Source: Sphingomonadales bacterium CG_4_10_14_3_um_filter_58_15 (GTDB lineage: Bacteria > Pseudomonadota > Alphaproteobacteria > Sphingomonadales > Sphingomonadaceae). Taken from it: a DNA stretch of 38,162 bases. A program made the position numbers and the translations under genes. Location of the stretch: assembly GCA_002783865.1 (NCBI GenBank), contig PFJE01000073.1, positions 1-38,162 on the forward strand. Reading direction: 5' to 3'. Under the pieces are notes generated by a model that was not told the origin of the DNA, did no database searches, and saw nothing but the letters and a program-made list of their open reading frames with translations. Each line of letters begins with the position of its first letter. Position 1 is the stretch's first letter. Below, in pieces: positions 15,747 through 25,047 of this stretch.

Positions 15747-18700
15747 ATGGCCCAAATCCCGTTCGTCCATCTTCGCACCTTTTCAGCCTATACCATTCTC
15801 GACGGAGCGATGGAGCCTGCTGCCATCGGTCCCGCTGCAAAGGAGCGTGGTTTCCCAGCGGTTGCGCTGTGTGACCGGATTGGCCTGTTTGCTTCTATGG
15901 CGTTTGATGATGGCTGCCGCGCCAATGGTGTGCAGCCGATCACCGGTTGTTTTCTCAGAATAGCGCGGCCGGGCAGCGCCGACCCGAGCAAGCCTGCGCT
16001 GGATTGGCTCGCGCTCTATGCGCAGGACGCAGAGGGATATGAAAATCTCTGTAAACTGGTCTCTGCCTCGCATCTCGATCGGCCCAGCGAACTGGAAGCG
16101 CATGTCGGGATGGATTTTCTGGGCGATCACAGCGCCGGGCTGATCGCATTGACCGGCGGCGGCGAGGGCGCGGTGGCGCGATTGATCGCGGAAGAGCAGC
16201 AGTCCGAGGCTGAGGCCTATCTGTCATTGTTGCAGCAGCATTTTCAGGATCGGCTCTATATCGAACTGTCGCGGCGAGAAGATCCGGTAGAAATCGCTGC
16301 GGAATCCGGTTTGATTGCCCTGGCCATGGATCGCGATATTCCCTTGGTAGCCACCAACCCCAGTTGTTTTTCCGAGCCGGATTTTCACGAAGCGCATGAT
16401 GCGATGAAATGTATCGCGCAATCCGCCTATGTCGAAAATAATGACCGGGAAAAGCCCTCGAAACATCTCTGGATGAAGAGCGCGCTGGTTATGGAAGACC
16501 TGTTTGCGGATATCCCGGAAGCGTTACAAAACACGCTGGTCATTGCGCAAAGATGTGCCTTTTCGCCGCCGAAAAGGGACCCGATACTGCCCAGTCTGGC
16601 CGGTGATCTGGCCGGAGAGATCGAACAATTGCGTCGCGACGCGACCGCGGGGCTCGAAAGGCGACTGGCGGTTCTGGACGTGTCCGACGAGCCAGAGCGG
16701 AAAATCTATTTCGACCGGCTGGCCTTCGAGCTTGATGTGATCGTCAGCATGGGCTTCCCCGGCTATTTTCTGATCGTTGCCGACTTTATCAAATGGGCGA
16801 AAGATCATGATATTCCAGTCGGACCGGGTCGTGGTTCGGGCGCCGGCTCGGTCGTCGCCTGGGCGTTGACCATCACCGATCTGGATCCGATCAAACTGGG
16901 CCTGCTGTTCGAACGGTTCCTCAATCCGGAACGTGTCTCGATGCCGGATTTCGATATCGATTTCTGCGAAACAAGGCGCGGCGAGGTCATCCGCTATGTC
17001 CAGGAAAAATATGGCGACCGGCAGGTCGCGCAGATCATCACATTCGGAAAACTGAAGGCGCGGGCTGTGCTGCGCGACGTCGGCCGCGTGCTGCAAATGC
17101 CTTATGGGCAGGTCGACCGCTTGACCAAGTTGATCCCCAATCATCCCACCGATCCGTGGGATTTGAAACGCTCGCTCAACGGTATTTCAGAACTGGCTCA
17201 GGAATATAAACAGGCGGATGTGAAGCGGCTGTTCGATCTGGCGATGAAGCTGGAGGGCCTGCCACGGCACAGCTCGACTCACGCCGCGGGTGTGGTGATC
17301 GGCGACCGGCCGCTCGATCAGCTGGTGCCGCTCTATCGCGATCCGCGATCGGACTTGCCGGTGACCCAGTTCGACATGAAATATGTCGAAAAAGCCGGTC
17401 TGGTAAAATTCGACTTTTTGGGACTGAAAACATTATCGGTGTTGAAGAAGGCGGTCGAACTGCTGGCGGAGCGCGGGATTACCGTCGATCTGGACGGGCT
17501 GAGCTGGGAGGACGAAAAGGTGTTCGAGCTGCTGCAACGCGGCGAGACGGTCGGCGTGTTCCAGCTGGAATCGGAAGGCATGCGGCGCACGCTGGCGGCG
17601 GTGAAGCCGACAAATTTCGGCGATATTATCGCGCTGGTATCGCTCTATCGGCCGGGTCCAATGGACAATATCCCGCTGTTCGGCGACCGCAAGAACGGCC
17701 GCGCCGAAATCGCCTATCCGCATCCCTTGCTGCAGGATATCCTCAAGGAAACTTACGGCATTTTCGTCTATCAGGAACAGGTGATGCAGGCCGCGCAGAT
17801 TATCGCCGGTTACTCGCTCGGCGAAGCAGATTTGCTGCGCCGTGCGATGGGTAAGAAAATCCAGGCGGAAATGGACACGCAGCGCAGCAGGTTCGTTTCA
17901 GGCGCAGCAGAAAATGGCCTGAAAAGCGAACAAGCCAACGAGCTTTTTGACTTGATCGACAAATTTGCCGGTTATGGCTTCAACAAGAGCCACGCCGCCG
18001 CCTATGCGCTGCTCGCTTATCAAACCGCCTGGTTGAAAGCGCACCATCCCCACGAATTTTATGCGGCTTCCATGTGCTTTGACATGCACCAGTCTGACAA
18101 GCTCAGCATTTTTGTGGATGACATGAAGCGGCTGGGCGTGACCGTGTTGGCGCCGGCGATCAACAAGAGCAGACCGAATTTCTCCGTCGAGGAACAGGCC
18201 AACGCGCCGCTCGTCGTCCGCTACGCACTGGCGGGGTTGAAGAATGTCGGCGAGAAGGCGATGCAGTCGTTGGTCACGGAGCGATCACAGAAGGGTCCGT
18301 TCTCGTCGATCGAGGATCTCGCCAACCGCATCGATCCTCATGGCCTGAACAAGCGGCAGCTGGAAAGCCTGGCATCGGCCGGTGCGTTTGACGAACTGGA
18401 ACCCAATCGCGCCGCCATCTATGACGGTGCCGACATGATCCTGTCGGTCGCCAATAGTGCCGCTGATGCGCGGGAAAGCGGGCAGGGCGGCCTGTTCGGT
18501 GAGGGCAGTGCCGGCGGTGAAATGCAGGCGATACGACTACCCGCAAACAGCAACTGGTCGCTCAGCGAAATCATGGTGCATGAGCGCGATGCGTTCGGCT
18601 TTTATTTTTCTGCACATCCGGTTTCCCAGTTCCAGGCCGTGACCGCTTCGCTTGGTGCGCTGACCTATGCGGCCTTGTGCAGCGAAGGCCCTATCGGCGA

Positions 18701-19250
18701 AGGGGTGCGCAAGCCATCGGTGATGGCAGCCCTGATCGAGAAGGTGCGCTGGCGCGACAGTCGTCGGGGCAAGCGGTTCGCGCTGGCAGATCTGTCGGAT
18801 AGCAGCGGGCAGTTTTCGGCCAGCTGCTTTGAAGAAGAACAGTGCAAGATTCTGGAAGAGATCGCGGGACAGGGTGGCTGCGCTCTGCTCAATGTCGAGC
18901 TCGACCAGCGCTCGGATGATGAAAGTCCAAGGGTTGCGATTCGGCGTGTCCAACCGCTGGAGGGGCTGGAAAAAACCACCCGCACCCGGATGGAGCTTGA
19001 GGTTCACGATATCGCGGGCCTGCACGAGCTGACCAATCTGGTCGCACCACTGGTCGGCGGCCAGAGTGAATTGGTCGCGATCATGGCCGGCCCCGATGGC
19101 GACCTGGTGAAAGTCTGTCTCGGGCGGTCGTTCCGTCTCGATGCGGAAACAGTGGAGATGCTGGAACGGGTAAATGGTATTTCCGGCGTCCGCCTGGGTC
19201 CAGCCCGCACGATGCGGGTGGCTAAACCCAAATTAAGGCTTGTCAGCTAG
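15747..19250 (+). CDS. dnaE: DNA polymerase III alpha subunit DnaE
   Basis: The replicative polymerase subunit. The 1167-residue protein has an N-terminal PHP domain (about 1-270), the polymerase core with GPGRGSGAGSVVAWAL and MPDFDIDFCE, where Asp401 and Asp403 match the catalytic numbering of E. coli and Asp556 in KFDFLGL is the third metal ligand, then the KAHHPHEFYAA region, a helix-hairpin-helix near residue 840, an OB fold (about 970-1060) and a C-terminal domain ending KLRLVS. The PHP metal site is degraded: Phe12 where active enzymes have His, Arg44 in CDRIG instead of DH, and NPSCFS in place of the NDxHY motif. Proofreading therefore needs a separate epsilon subunit. Length fits DnaE1 rather than the error-prone DnaE2. 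Confidence 0.97.
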   Translation: MAQIPFVHLRTFSAYTILDGAMEPAAIGPAAKERGFPAVALCDRIGLFASMAFDDGCRANGVQPITGCFLRIARPGSADPSKPALDWLALYAQDAEGYENLCKLVSASHLDRPSELEAHVGMDFLGDHSAGLIALTGGGEGAVARLIAEEQQSEAEAYLSLLQQHFQDRLYIELSRREDPVEIAAESGLIALAMDRDIPLVATNPSCFSEPDFHEAHDAMKCIAQSAYVENNDREKPSKHLWMKSALVMEDLFADIPEALQNTLVIAQRCAFSPPKRDPILPSLAGDLAGEIEQLRRDATAGLERRLAVLDVSDEPERKIYFDRLAFELDVIVSMGFPGYFLIVADFIKWAKDHDIPVGPGRGSGAGSVVAWALTITDLDPIKLGLLFERFLNPERVSMPDFDIDFCETRRGEVIRYVQEKYGDRQVAQIITFGKLKARAVLRDVGRVLQMPYGQVDRLTKLIPNHPTDPWDLKRSLNGISELAQEYKQADVKRLFDLAMKLEGLPRHSSTHAAGVVIGDRPLDQLVPLYRDPRSDLPVTQFDMKYVEKAGLVKFDFLGLKTLSVLKKAVELLAERGITVDLDGLSWEDEKVFELLQRGETVGVFQLESEGMRRTLAAVKPTNFGDIIALVSLYRPGPMDNIPLFGDRKNGRAEIAYPHPLLQDILKETYGIFVYQEQVMQAAQIIAGYSLGEADLLRRAMGKKIQAEMDTQRSRFVSGAAENGLKSEQANELFDLIDKFAGYGFNKSHAAAYALLAYQTAWLKAHHPHEFYAASMCFDMHQSDKLSIFVDDMKRLGVTVLAPAINKSRPNFSVEEQANAPLVVRYALAGLKNVGEKAMQSLVTERSQKGPFSSIEDLANRIDPHGLNKRQLESLASAGAFDELEPNRAAIYDGADMILSVANSAADARESGQGGLFGEGSAGGEMQAIRLPANSNWSLSEIMVHERDAFGFYFSAHPVSQFQAVTASLGALTYAALCSEGPIGEGVRKPSVMAALIEKVRWRDSRRGKRFALADLSDSSGQFSASCFEEEQCKILEEIAGQGGCALLNVELDQRSDDESPRVAIRRVQPLEGLEKTTRTRMELEVHDIAGLHELTNLVAPLVGGQSELVAIMAGPDGDLVKVCLGRSFRLDAETVEMLERVNGISGVRLGPARTMRVAKPKLRLVS

Positions 19251-19300
19251 CACTAAACCTACCAGAAACCGGCCAAATACAACTTCTTTGGAGAGACAAT

Positions 19301-20908
19301 ATGGCCGGTGCGATGCAAGCGAGCGCGCTCAAGATTACCAATTTGATCGATCATGCCGCAAGGGAGCATGGGGTGCGCGAGATAGTCAGCTATTGGGCGG
19401 ATGGTAATATCAGCCGCAGCAACTGGGCCGAGGTCGGCCTTGAATCGCGCAAATTCTCTCAGGCGATGCAGCGTCTCGGCATGCAAAAAGGTGACCGGAT
19501 CGCCACGATCGCGATGAACCATGCGCATCATCTGATCAGCTGGTATGGATCGGCCGGCATCGGCGGCATCCTGCACACGGTCAATCCGCGGCTGTTCGAG
19601 GAGCAGCTGGTCTATATTCTCAACCATGCCGAGGATCGGGTGCTGCTGTTCGACAAGATGTTCACGCCGATCATCGAGATGCTCAAGCCGCAGCTCAAGA
19701 CGGTCGAACATTATATCCAGTTTGACGGCGAGAAAGGCGACTATCCGACCTTTCGCGAATTGATTGACGCCGAGGACGGGGATTTCGAATGGATCGAGGT
19801 CGACGAGAATGATCCGTGCGGTCTGTGCTATACCAGCGGCACCACCGGAAATCCGAAAGGCGTGCTCTACGAGCATCGTTCGAATGTCCTGCATGCCATC
19901 ACCGAGGCGCAGCCCGATGTGATGGATCTCGCAACACGCTCGGTGATGCTGCCAGTGGTGCCGATGTTCCACGCCAATGCATGGGGATTGCCGTTTGCCT
20001 GCGCTGCGGTTGGGGCAAAAATGGTCTTTTCGGCGAGCAACGAGGCAGAGGTTTTGTGGAAATTGATCCGTGAGGAAGGCGTTACCCACAGCGCCGGTGT
20101 GCCAACGGTCTGGTTATCGATGTTCGCCGATATGGATGCCAACGGTGGTGATTATGGCAAATTGGGCGTGGTCGTGATCGGCGGTTCCGCCTGTCCGCGT
20201 TCGATGATTGAACGCCTGATGAAAAATGGCATCCGCGTCGCCCATGCGTGGGGCATGACCGAGACATCGCCGATCGGCACGACCGGCGCGCTGCCGGCCA
20301 ATTGGGATGAACTGAATTTTGAGCAGCAGGTTGATGTGGTCTGCAAGCAGGGCCGCCCGCCGTTCGGCGTGGAGCTGCGCGTGATCGACGATGACGGCAA
20401 TGTCGCGCCGCGCGACGGTAAAACCAGCGGCATTCTGGAAATTCGCGGGCCATGGATCATCCAGCGCTATTATCGCGCGGATGAGGATGCTGTGGAAGAT
20501 GATGGCTGGTTTGACACCGGCGATGTCGCGGTGCTGCATCCCGATGGCACGATGCAGATCACCGACCGGGCCAAGGATGTGATCAAGTCCGGCGGCGAAT
20601 GGATCAGCTCGATCGAGCTGGAAAATGCAGCCGTTGGCTGCCCCGGCGTCGCCGAAGCCGCCGCCGTTGGCGTCTATCATCCCAAATGGGACGAACGGCC
20701 ATTGCTTTTGGTGGTTCGTAAACCCGGTAGCGACGTTTCCGAAGCCGACATAATCGCCTATCTCGGCGACAAGGTCGCGAAATGGTGGCTGCCGGACGAA
20801 GTGAAATTTGTCGATGAAGTGCCGCACACGGCAACCGGCAAGATCCTGAAGCGGGCGTTACGCGACGAATATAAGGACTATCAGCTGAAGAGCCTGGTGG
20901 AGGCCTAG
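19301..20908 (+). CDS. Fatty-acid/acyl-CoA ligase, AMP-forming
   Basis: An adenylate-forming enzyme that activates a carboxylic acid with ATP and loads it on CoA. The 535-residue protein has the P-loop-like [12 protein letters not shown] at residues 177-188, the core motif AWGMTETSP, the [13 protein letters not shown] hinge region and the C-terminal [12 protein letters not shown] with the catalytic lysine (about 520). The general shape and [14 protein letters not shown] resemble the medium/long-chain acyl-CoA ligase group (AlkK-like); the exact substrate cannot be told. The start has GGAGA six bases upstream. It is alone on this strand, following dnaE by 50 bases, and its stop overlaps the radical SAM stop on the other strand by four bases. 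Confidence 0.92.
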   Translation: MAGAMQASALKITNLIDHAAREHGVREIVSYWADGNISRSNWAEVGLESRKFSQAMQRLGMQKGDRIATIAMNHAHHLISWYGSAGIGGILHTVNPRLFEEQLVYILNHAEDRVLLFDKMFTPIIEMLKPQLKTVEHYIQFDGEKGDYPTFRELIDAEDGDFEWIEVDENDPCGLCYTSGTTGNPKGVLYEHRSNVLHAITEAQPDVMDLATRSVMLPVVPMFHANAWGLPFACAAVGAKMVFSASNEAEVLWKLIREEGVTHSAGVPTVWLSMFADMDANGGDYGKLGVVVIGGSACPRSMIERLMKNGIRVAHAWGMTETSPIGTTGALPANWDELNFEQQVDVVCKQGRPPFGVELRVIDDDGNVAPRDGKTSGILEIRGPWIIQRYYRADEDAVEDDGWFDTGDVAVLHPDGTMQITDRAKDVIKSGGEWISSIELENAAVGCPGVAEAAAVGVYHPKWDERPLLLVVRKPGSDVSEADIIAYLGDKVAKWWLPDEVKFVDEVPHTATGKILKRALRDEYKDYQLKSLVEA

Positions 20909-22002
20909 AACAATTCCAGCTGGCTGCCCGTTATCAGCGGCCGTTTGAACAGATCGGTTCTGAGTGCAACCTTCGCTTTCCCCAGTCCCGCCTTGCGCGA
21001 GGCAATGGCGAGCCGCGTGCGGATAAGATCCGCCCACGGTCCCTGTCCGCGCATGCGGCTGTGGAAGGCGGGATCATTGCGTTTGCCGCCGCGCATTTGC
21101 CGGACGATGCTCATCACTTTCGCTTTGCGATCCCGATAATGGGTTTCCAGCCATTGTTCGAACAGCGGCGCGACTTCATGCGGCAAGCGCATGGGGATCA
21201 TCGAGACGCTCCTGGCGCCATGGTCGGTGGCTTCGGCCACGATCGATTCAATTTCGTGATCGGTAATTCCGGGCACGACCGGCGCGATATTGACGTGCAC
21301 ATGGATGCCTGCTTCGCTCAGCTGGCGAACGGCTTCCAGCCGCCGCGCGGGGGTCGGCGCTCGGGGTTCCAGCAGCCGCGCGGTGGTCGAGTCGAGACTT
21401 GTCACCGAAATCGCCACCGCCGTGAGCTGAAGTTCCGCCAGCTGCGCCAGCACATCTATATCGTCGACAACACGATTGGATTTCGTCGTTATGACAACCG
21501 GGTGCATGACCTCCAGCATCACCTCCAGTATCTCTCGCGTGATCCGGTAGCGCCCTTCGATCGGCTGATAGGGATCGGTGTTGGTGCCGATGGCGATGCT
21601 GGCCGGCTGATAATTGGGTTTGGCAAAGGTCTGGCGGAGCAGATCTGCGGCATTGGGCTTGGCGAACAGCTTGCTTTCAAAGTCCAGCCCCGGGGACAGA
21701 TCATGATAGGCGTGGGTCGGCCGCGCATAGCAATAGACGCAGCCATGTTCGCAGCCGCGATAGGCGTTGATCGAGCGGTCGAACGGCAGGTCGGGTGATG
21801 TGTTGTAATTGATGATCGATTTGGGAAATTCGATGGTGACCTCGGTCCTCAGCTTAACGGCCGCCTCGTCGATCCGCTCTCTTTCATCCAGCCAGTCGCC
21901 GTCCACCTCCCGGTCTTGAAGATTGAACCGCCGGGATATGTCATTGGAAGGCGCACCCCGGCCTTTTTGCGTTTCATGATGGATTCGGTTCTCGCGGTGC
22001 AT
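20905..22002 (-). CDS. PA0069-family radical SAM protein (SplB-like)
   Basis: The 365-residue product carries the radical SAM cluster motif with Cys84, Cys88 and Cys91 in YRGCEHGCVYCYARPTHAY, followed by a barrel with IAIGTNTDPYQP, VVITTKS, VAISVTSLD and HVNIAPVVPGITD. The short N-terminal KGRGAPSNDISRRF matches the group usually named PA0069-family, related to spore photoproduct lyase, with no proven reaction. The C-terminus ends GSQLELF, resembling a clamp- or partner-binding tail (QLxLF type). A LexA-type box lies directly upstream within a probable promoter, linking it to DNA damage. It follows moaB on the same strand after 48 bases. The start at 22002 could be leaderless. The function is unknown; a DNA-repair role is inference. 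Confidence 0.88.
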   Translation of the reverse strand: MHRENRIHHETQKGRGAPSNDISRRFNLQDREVDGDWLDERERIDEAAVKLRTEVTIEFPKSIINYNTSPDLPFDRSINAYRGCEHGCVYCYARPTHAYHDLSPGLDFESKLFAKPNAADLLRQTFAKPNYQPASIAIGTNTDPYQPIEGRYRITREILEVMLEVMHPVVITTKSNRVVDDIDVLAQLAELQLTAVAISVTSLDSTTARLLEPRAPTPARRLEAVRQLSEAGIHVHVNIAPVVPGITDHEIESIVAEATDHGARSVSMIPMRLPHEVAPLFEQWLETHYRDRKAKVMSIVRQMRGGKRNDPAFHSRMRGQGPWADLIRTRLAIASRKAGLGKAKVALRTDLFKRPLITGSQLELF

Positions 22003-22008
22003 ATGCTC

Positions 22009-22037
22009 GTCATACTACGAGAACATACAAAGAACAA
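22009..22037 (-). promoter_or_regulatory. Candidate promoter of the radical SAM gene
   Basis: On the minus strand TTGTTC (22037-22032) is followed by 17 bases and TATGAC (22014-22009), giving a transcription start at or within a few bases of the ATG at 22002. The LexA box lies inside the promoter. Confidence 0.5.
22021..22035 (-). promoter_or_regulatory. LexA box of the alphaproteobacterial type (GTTC-N7-GTTC)
   Basis: On the minus strand GTTCTTTGTATGTTC is an exact GTTC-N7-GTTC direct repeat, the known LexA operator of alphaproteobacteria. It lies between the -35 and -10 hexamers of the radical SAM promoter, 19 bases before the start codon, where repressor binding would block RNA polymerase. 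Confidence 0.75.
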
Positions 22038-22050
22038 ACAGATTGAATCG

Positions 22051-22578
22051 CTATTTTTCAAGCAGCCGGGGGATCAGTTCGACAAAATTGCAGGGCCGGT
22101 GACGGCTATCCAGCTGGGTGTCCAATATGCCATCCCAGCCGTCCTTGACCGCGCCATTGGAGCCCGGCAGCGCAAATATATAGGTTCCCCGCGCCACCAC
22201 GGCGCAGGCGCGGGATTGCACCGTCGAGGTACCGATTTTGTCGATGCTCAGATAGCGGAACAGCTCGCCGAACCCGGGAATATCCTTGTCCTTGACCGCG
22301 TTCAGCGCTTCCGGTGTAATATCGCGACCGGTCAGGCCGGTGCCGCCGGTGGTGATGATGACATCGACCTGCTCGTCGTCAATCCATTGATGGAGTTGCG
22401 CCACAAGTACGGATTTCTCGTCTCTCAGCAGATTGCGATAGACCAATATATGGCCCTTTCGCTCGATCCGTTCGGCCAGAATGTCGCCGGATGTGTCTTC
22501 TTTGTGGGTGCGCGTGTCGGATACGGTCAACAGTGCGATATTGATCGGTTTGAAGGTCCGGCTTTCATCAATCGGCAT
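22051..22578 (-). CDS. moaB: Molybdenum cofactor biosynthesis protein MoaB
   Basis: MoaB/MogA proteins adenylate molybdopterin before molybdate insertion by MoeA. The 175-residue product has [14 protein letters not shown] (about residues 73-86), the PEAL helix that follows, and [18 protein letters not shown] near residues 136-153, the hallmark loops of the family. The N-terminal start [14 protein letters not shown] fits MoaB rather than the longer MogA/Cnx1 forms. Many MoaB proteins are less active than MogA, so its exact share in the pathway is uncertain. GGAG precedes the start. It is divergent from divL, with 113 bases between, and precedes the radical SAM gene on the same strand. It complements the moaC-moeA pair at the left end of the window. 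Confidence 0.93.
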   Translation of the reverse strand: MPIDESRTFKPINIALLTVSDTRTHKEDTSGDILAERIERKGHILVYRNLLRDEKSVLVAQLHQWIDDEQVDVIITTGGTGLTGRDITPEALNAVKDKDIPGFGELFRYLSIDKIGTSTVQSRACAVVARGTYIFALPGSNGAVKDGWDGILDTQLDSRHRPCNFVELIPRLLEK

Positions 22579-22675
22579 GGCTGCTCTCCGCTTTATTCCG
22601 ACCCCCGGAATAGCTTAGTCTACGGTGCTTTTCCAAGTCATAAAGAATAGGGGTTTTCTGAGGTTAACTATCCGT

Positions 22676-22688
22676 CTAATCGGATTAG
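22676..22688. promoter_or_regulatory. Palindrome covering the divL ribosome site
   Basis: CTAATC-G-GATTAG is a perfect inverted repeat ending three bases before the divL ATG at 22692. The only Shine-Dalgarno-like bases (GGA, 22682-22684) are inside it, so it could mask translation or serve as an operator. No regulator is recognised. Confidence 0.4.
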
Positions 22689-22691
22689 TCA

Positions 22692-25043
22692 ATGTCCAGC
22701 GTCCCTGATCTCACGGCCGTCATTTTGGGTCTTATTCTGGCTGCCTGGCTGGCTGCTGCTGCTTGGGCGATCTGGACCGGCCTGACCATGAAGGCGAAAG
22801 CGGAATCGACCTTGCGCCAATCCGGCCGGCTGGGGCGATTGCTGGAAACATCTCCTGCTTTACCGTTGCTCGTTCGATCCGATGGTAAACTGGAGGCGTC
22901 GCAACGCCTGATGCACTGGCTCGGCTTTGATCATCTGCCGGCGCATATTTCGGAATTGCACGAGGAATCCCGTGGGATGGTTCGGCAGGATCTCGAAGGC
23001 TTGATGGAGGACGTCAATCTGGCGCAGAAAACCGGCAGCAGTTTTGTCCGCGCGATTCAGGTCAGCGGCTCGGACAAGGCGCTGTTAATCCGGGGCGGAC
23101 TAGCGGATCAGAAGATCGCGCCGAATGGCAGCGCGCTGCTGTGGGTTTTCGATGCGACCGACAGCGAAGGACAGATCGCACGGCTGCGGGAGGAAAACGA
23201 GGCGGCCAGAGCGGCATTTGATGCGCTTTCCGCTTTGATCGAGGCGGCGCCGGTTCCGATGTGGCACCGGGCGCCCGACATGAAACTGACATTGGTCAAC
23301 AGCGCCTATGTTGTCGCTGTCGATGCCGAAAGCGGCGAGCAGGTGGTCGCGGACGGCATTGAACTGGTGGAAACAATCAATGGCTTCAGTCCGCTGGATG
23401 CTGCGGCCCGGGCAAAGGAAAAAGGCGGGCCGTTTGAACGGGTCGTTGCCACCACGGTTGGCGGCGAAAGACGCATGACCCAGGTGGTCGATGTACCGCT
23501 CGGAAAGTCTGGCGTTGCCGGCTATGCGATCGACATTCAGGAGCTGGAAGATGCGCGGCGGGAGCAACAGCGGTTCGGGGAATCGCAGCGCGATATGCTC
23601 GACCAGATTTCCGCCGGCGTGGCCCAGTTCGGTCCCGACAAATCGCTGAAATTCTGTAATCTTCCGTTCCAGCGAATATTCTCGATGCTGCAGCAGTGGA
23701 TAGGCGAGCAGCCCGAATTTCCCCGCGTGCTCGACCGCATGCGCGAGATGAACCGCATTCCGGAAGTCCGCGATTTTCCCGAGTGGCGCGAGGAACGGAC
23801 CGGCTGGTTTCAGTCCACCAGGGCGATTGAAGAGAATTGGCTGCTGGCCGACGGGACTCATTTGCGGGTGCTCGCCAATCCCACCCCGGACGGTGGTTTG
23901 CTGGTCATTTTCGAAGACCGCACCGAACAGGTACAACTGGCCAGCGCCCGCGACACCCTGCTGCGGGTCAGGACCGCGACATTCGACAATCTGTTTGAAT
24001 CCCTCGCCGTTTTTGCAGCCGATGGAAAATTGAATATCTGGAACCACCAGTTTGCGAATAACTGGGGTCTCGAAGAAGAATATCTCGGCACGCATCCGCG
24101 AGTGGATTCGCTGATGCAGAAAATGGCGGACCAGTTGCGACAGCCCGCCCGCATTTCCGAGGTACGCGAAATGGTGCGTAGCGCGACCACCGAGCGCCAG
24201 CAGAAAGGCGGGCGGCTGAACTTCACCGACGGGCGGCGGTTTGAATTTGCCGCAATACCACTGCCCGATGGCAATGCGCTGTTCACCATGCTCGATATTT
24301 CGGACAGCTACCGGATCGAACAGGCTTTGCGGGAACGCAATGAGGCGCTGGTCGAAGCGGACTCGATCAAGGGCCGTTTCCTGTCCAACATGAGCTATGA
24401 GTTCCGGACTCCGCTTACCTCCATTGGCGGCTTTGCCGAGCTTCTGGCGCAAGGGATCGCCGGCCCCTTGACCGATCGCGGCCAGGAATATGTCCGCGCC
24501 ATATTGCAGTCCGTCAAACGTCTGGGAAGCCAGATCGAAAATGTCCTCGACCTGAGCCAAAGTGAAGCGGGCGCGCTGCCCATCGCCAAGGACAAGGTCA
24601 ATCTGAACAAATTGATCGAGGATATTGCGGGCCATTTCACCGACGACGCCAAAGCCAAGTCGATCGAGGTAGAGTTGCAGCTTGACGAAAAGCTCGGATC
24701 GGCGATGGCCGACAAGAAGCGGCTCAGCCAGGCGATCACCCAAATCGTTGACAATGCGATCAAATATACCGGTGACGGCGGGCGGGTGCTGATTCATGGA
24801 TCGGGTAATGTGAAGCAGGCGCTGATCCATATTTCCGATGATGGGCCGGGCATGACCGCTGGCGAGCAATCCAAGGTGTTTGACAGTTTCGCGCGGTCGC
24901 GGGATCAAAAGGCGAAAGACAAATCAGGCGGTCTCGGCCTGCCCTTGGCGCGTCAACTTGTCCGGGCCCATGGCGGCGACCTGACGCTGACGTCGGAACC
25001 GGGGCAGGGCACGCTGGTAAGCCTGTACTTGCCAAGGCAATGA
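22692..25043 (+). CDS. divL: DivL-type pseudo-histidine kinase (tyrosine at the phosphoacceptor site)
   Basis: A 783-residue membrane-anchored sensor-kinase-like protein. It has one N-terminal membrane helix (about residues 8-30), several PAS-like segments between about 45 and 550, a dimerisation/phosphoacceptor domain and an HATPase domain with QIVDNAIKYTG, DDGPGM and SGGLGLPLARQLV. The acceptor motif reads SNMSYEFRTPLTSI, so Tyr569 stands where histidine kinases have His. In Caulobacter the same replacement defines DivL, which controls the CckA-CtrA cell-cycle phosphorelay by protein contact instead of phosphotransfer. Gene order (divL-tsaE-amgK-murU-addB-addA) agrees. The ATP-binding motifs look intact. 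It leads the long operon and is only four bases from tsaE. A palindrome covers its ribosome site. Confidence 0.9.
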   Translation: MSSVPDLTAVILGLILAAWLAAAAWAIWTGLTMKAKAESTLRQSGRLGRLLETSPALPLLVRSDGKLEASQRLMHWLGFDHLPAHISELHEESRGMVRQDLEGLMEDVNLAQKTGSSFVRAIQVSGSDKALLIRGGLADQKIAPNGSALLWVFDATDSEGQIARLREENEAARAAFDALSALIEAAPVPMWHRAPDMKLTLVNSAYVVAVDAESGEQVVADGIELVETINGFSPLDAAARAKEKGGPFERVVATTVGGERRMTQVVDVPLGKSGVAGYAIDIQELEDARREQQRFGESQRDMLDQISAGVAQFGPDKSLKFCNLPFQRIFSMLQQWIGEQPEFPRVLDRMREMNRIPEVRDFPEWREERTGWFQSTRAIEENWLLADGTHLRVLANPTPDGGLLVIFEDRTEQVQLASARDTLLRVRTATFDNLFESLAVFAADGKLNIWNHQFANNWGLEEEYLGTHPRVDSLMQKMADQLRQPARISEVREMVRSATTERQQKGGRLNFTDGRRFEFAAIPLPDGNALFTMLDISDSYRIEQALRERNEALVEADSIKGRFLSNMSYEFRTPLTSIGGFAELLAQGIAGPLTDRGQEYVRAILQSVKRLGSQIENVLDLSQSEAGALPIAKDKVNLNKLIEDIAGHFTDDAKAKSIEVELQLDEKLGSAMADKKRLSQAITQIVDNAIKYTGDGGRVLIHGSGNVKQALIHISDDGPGMTAGEQSKVFDSFARSRDQKAKDKSGGLGLPLARQLVRAHGGDLTLTSEPGQGTLVSLYLPRQ

Positions 25044-25047
25044 CAGC

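Noticed and set aside
22664-22679. CtrA-like site TTAA-N7-TTAA before divL
   Set aside because: TTAA is followed after eight bases by CTAA, so both spacing and second half-site differ from the consensus.
23100-24908. Long minus-strand open frame (602 codons) inside divL
   Set aside because: Antisense shadow of a GC-rich gene with no recognisable protein motifs; divL itself is well supported.
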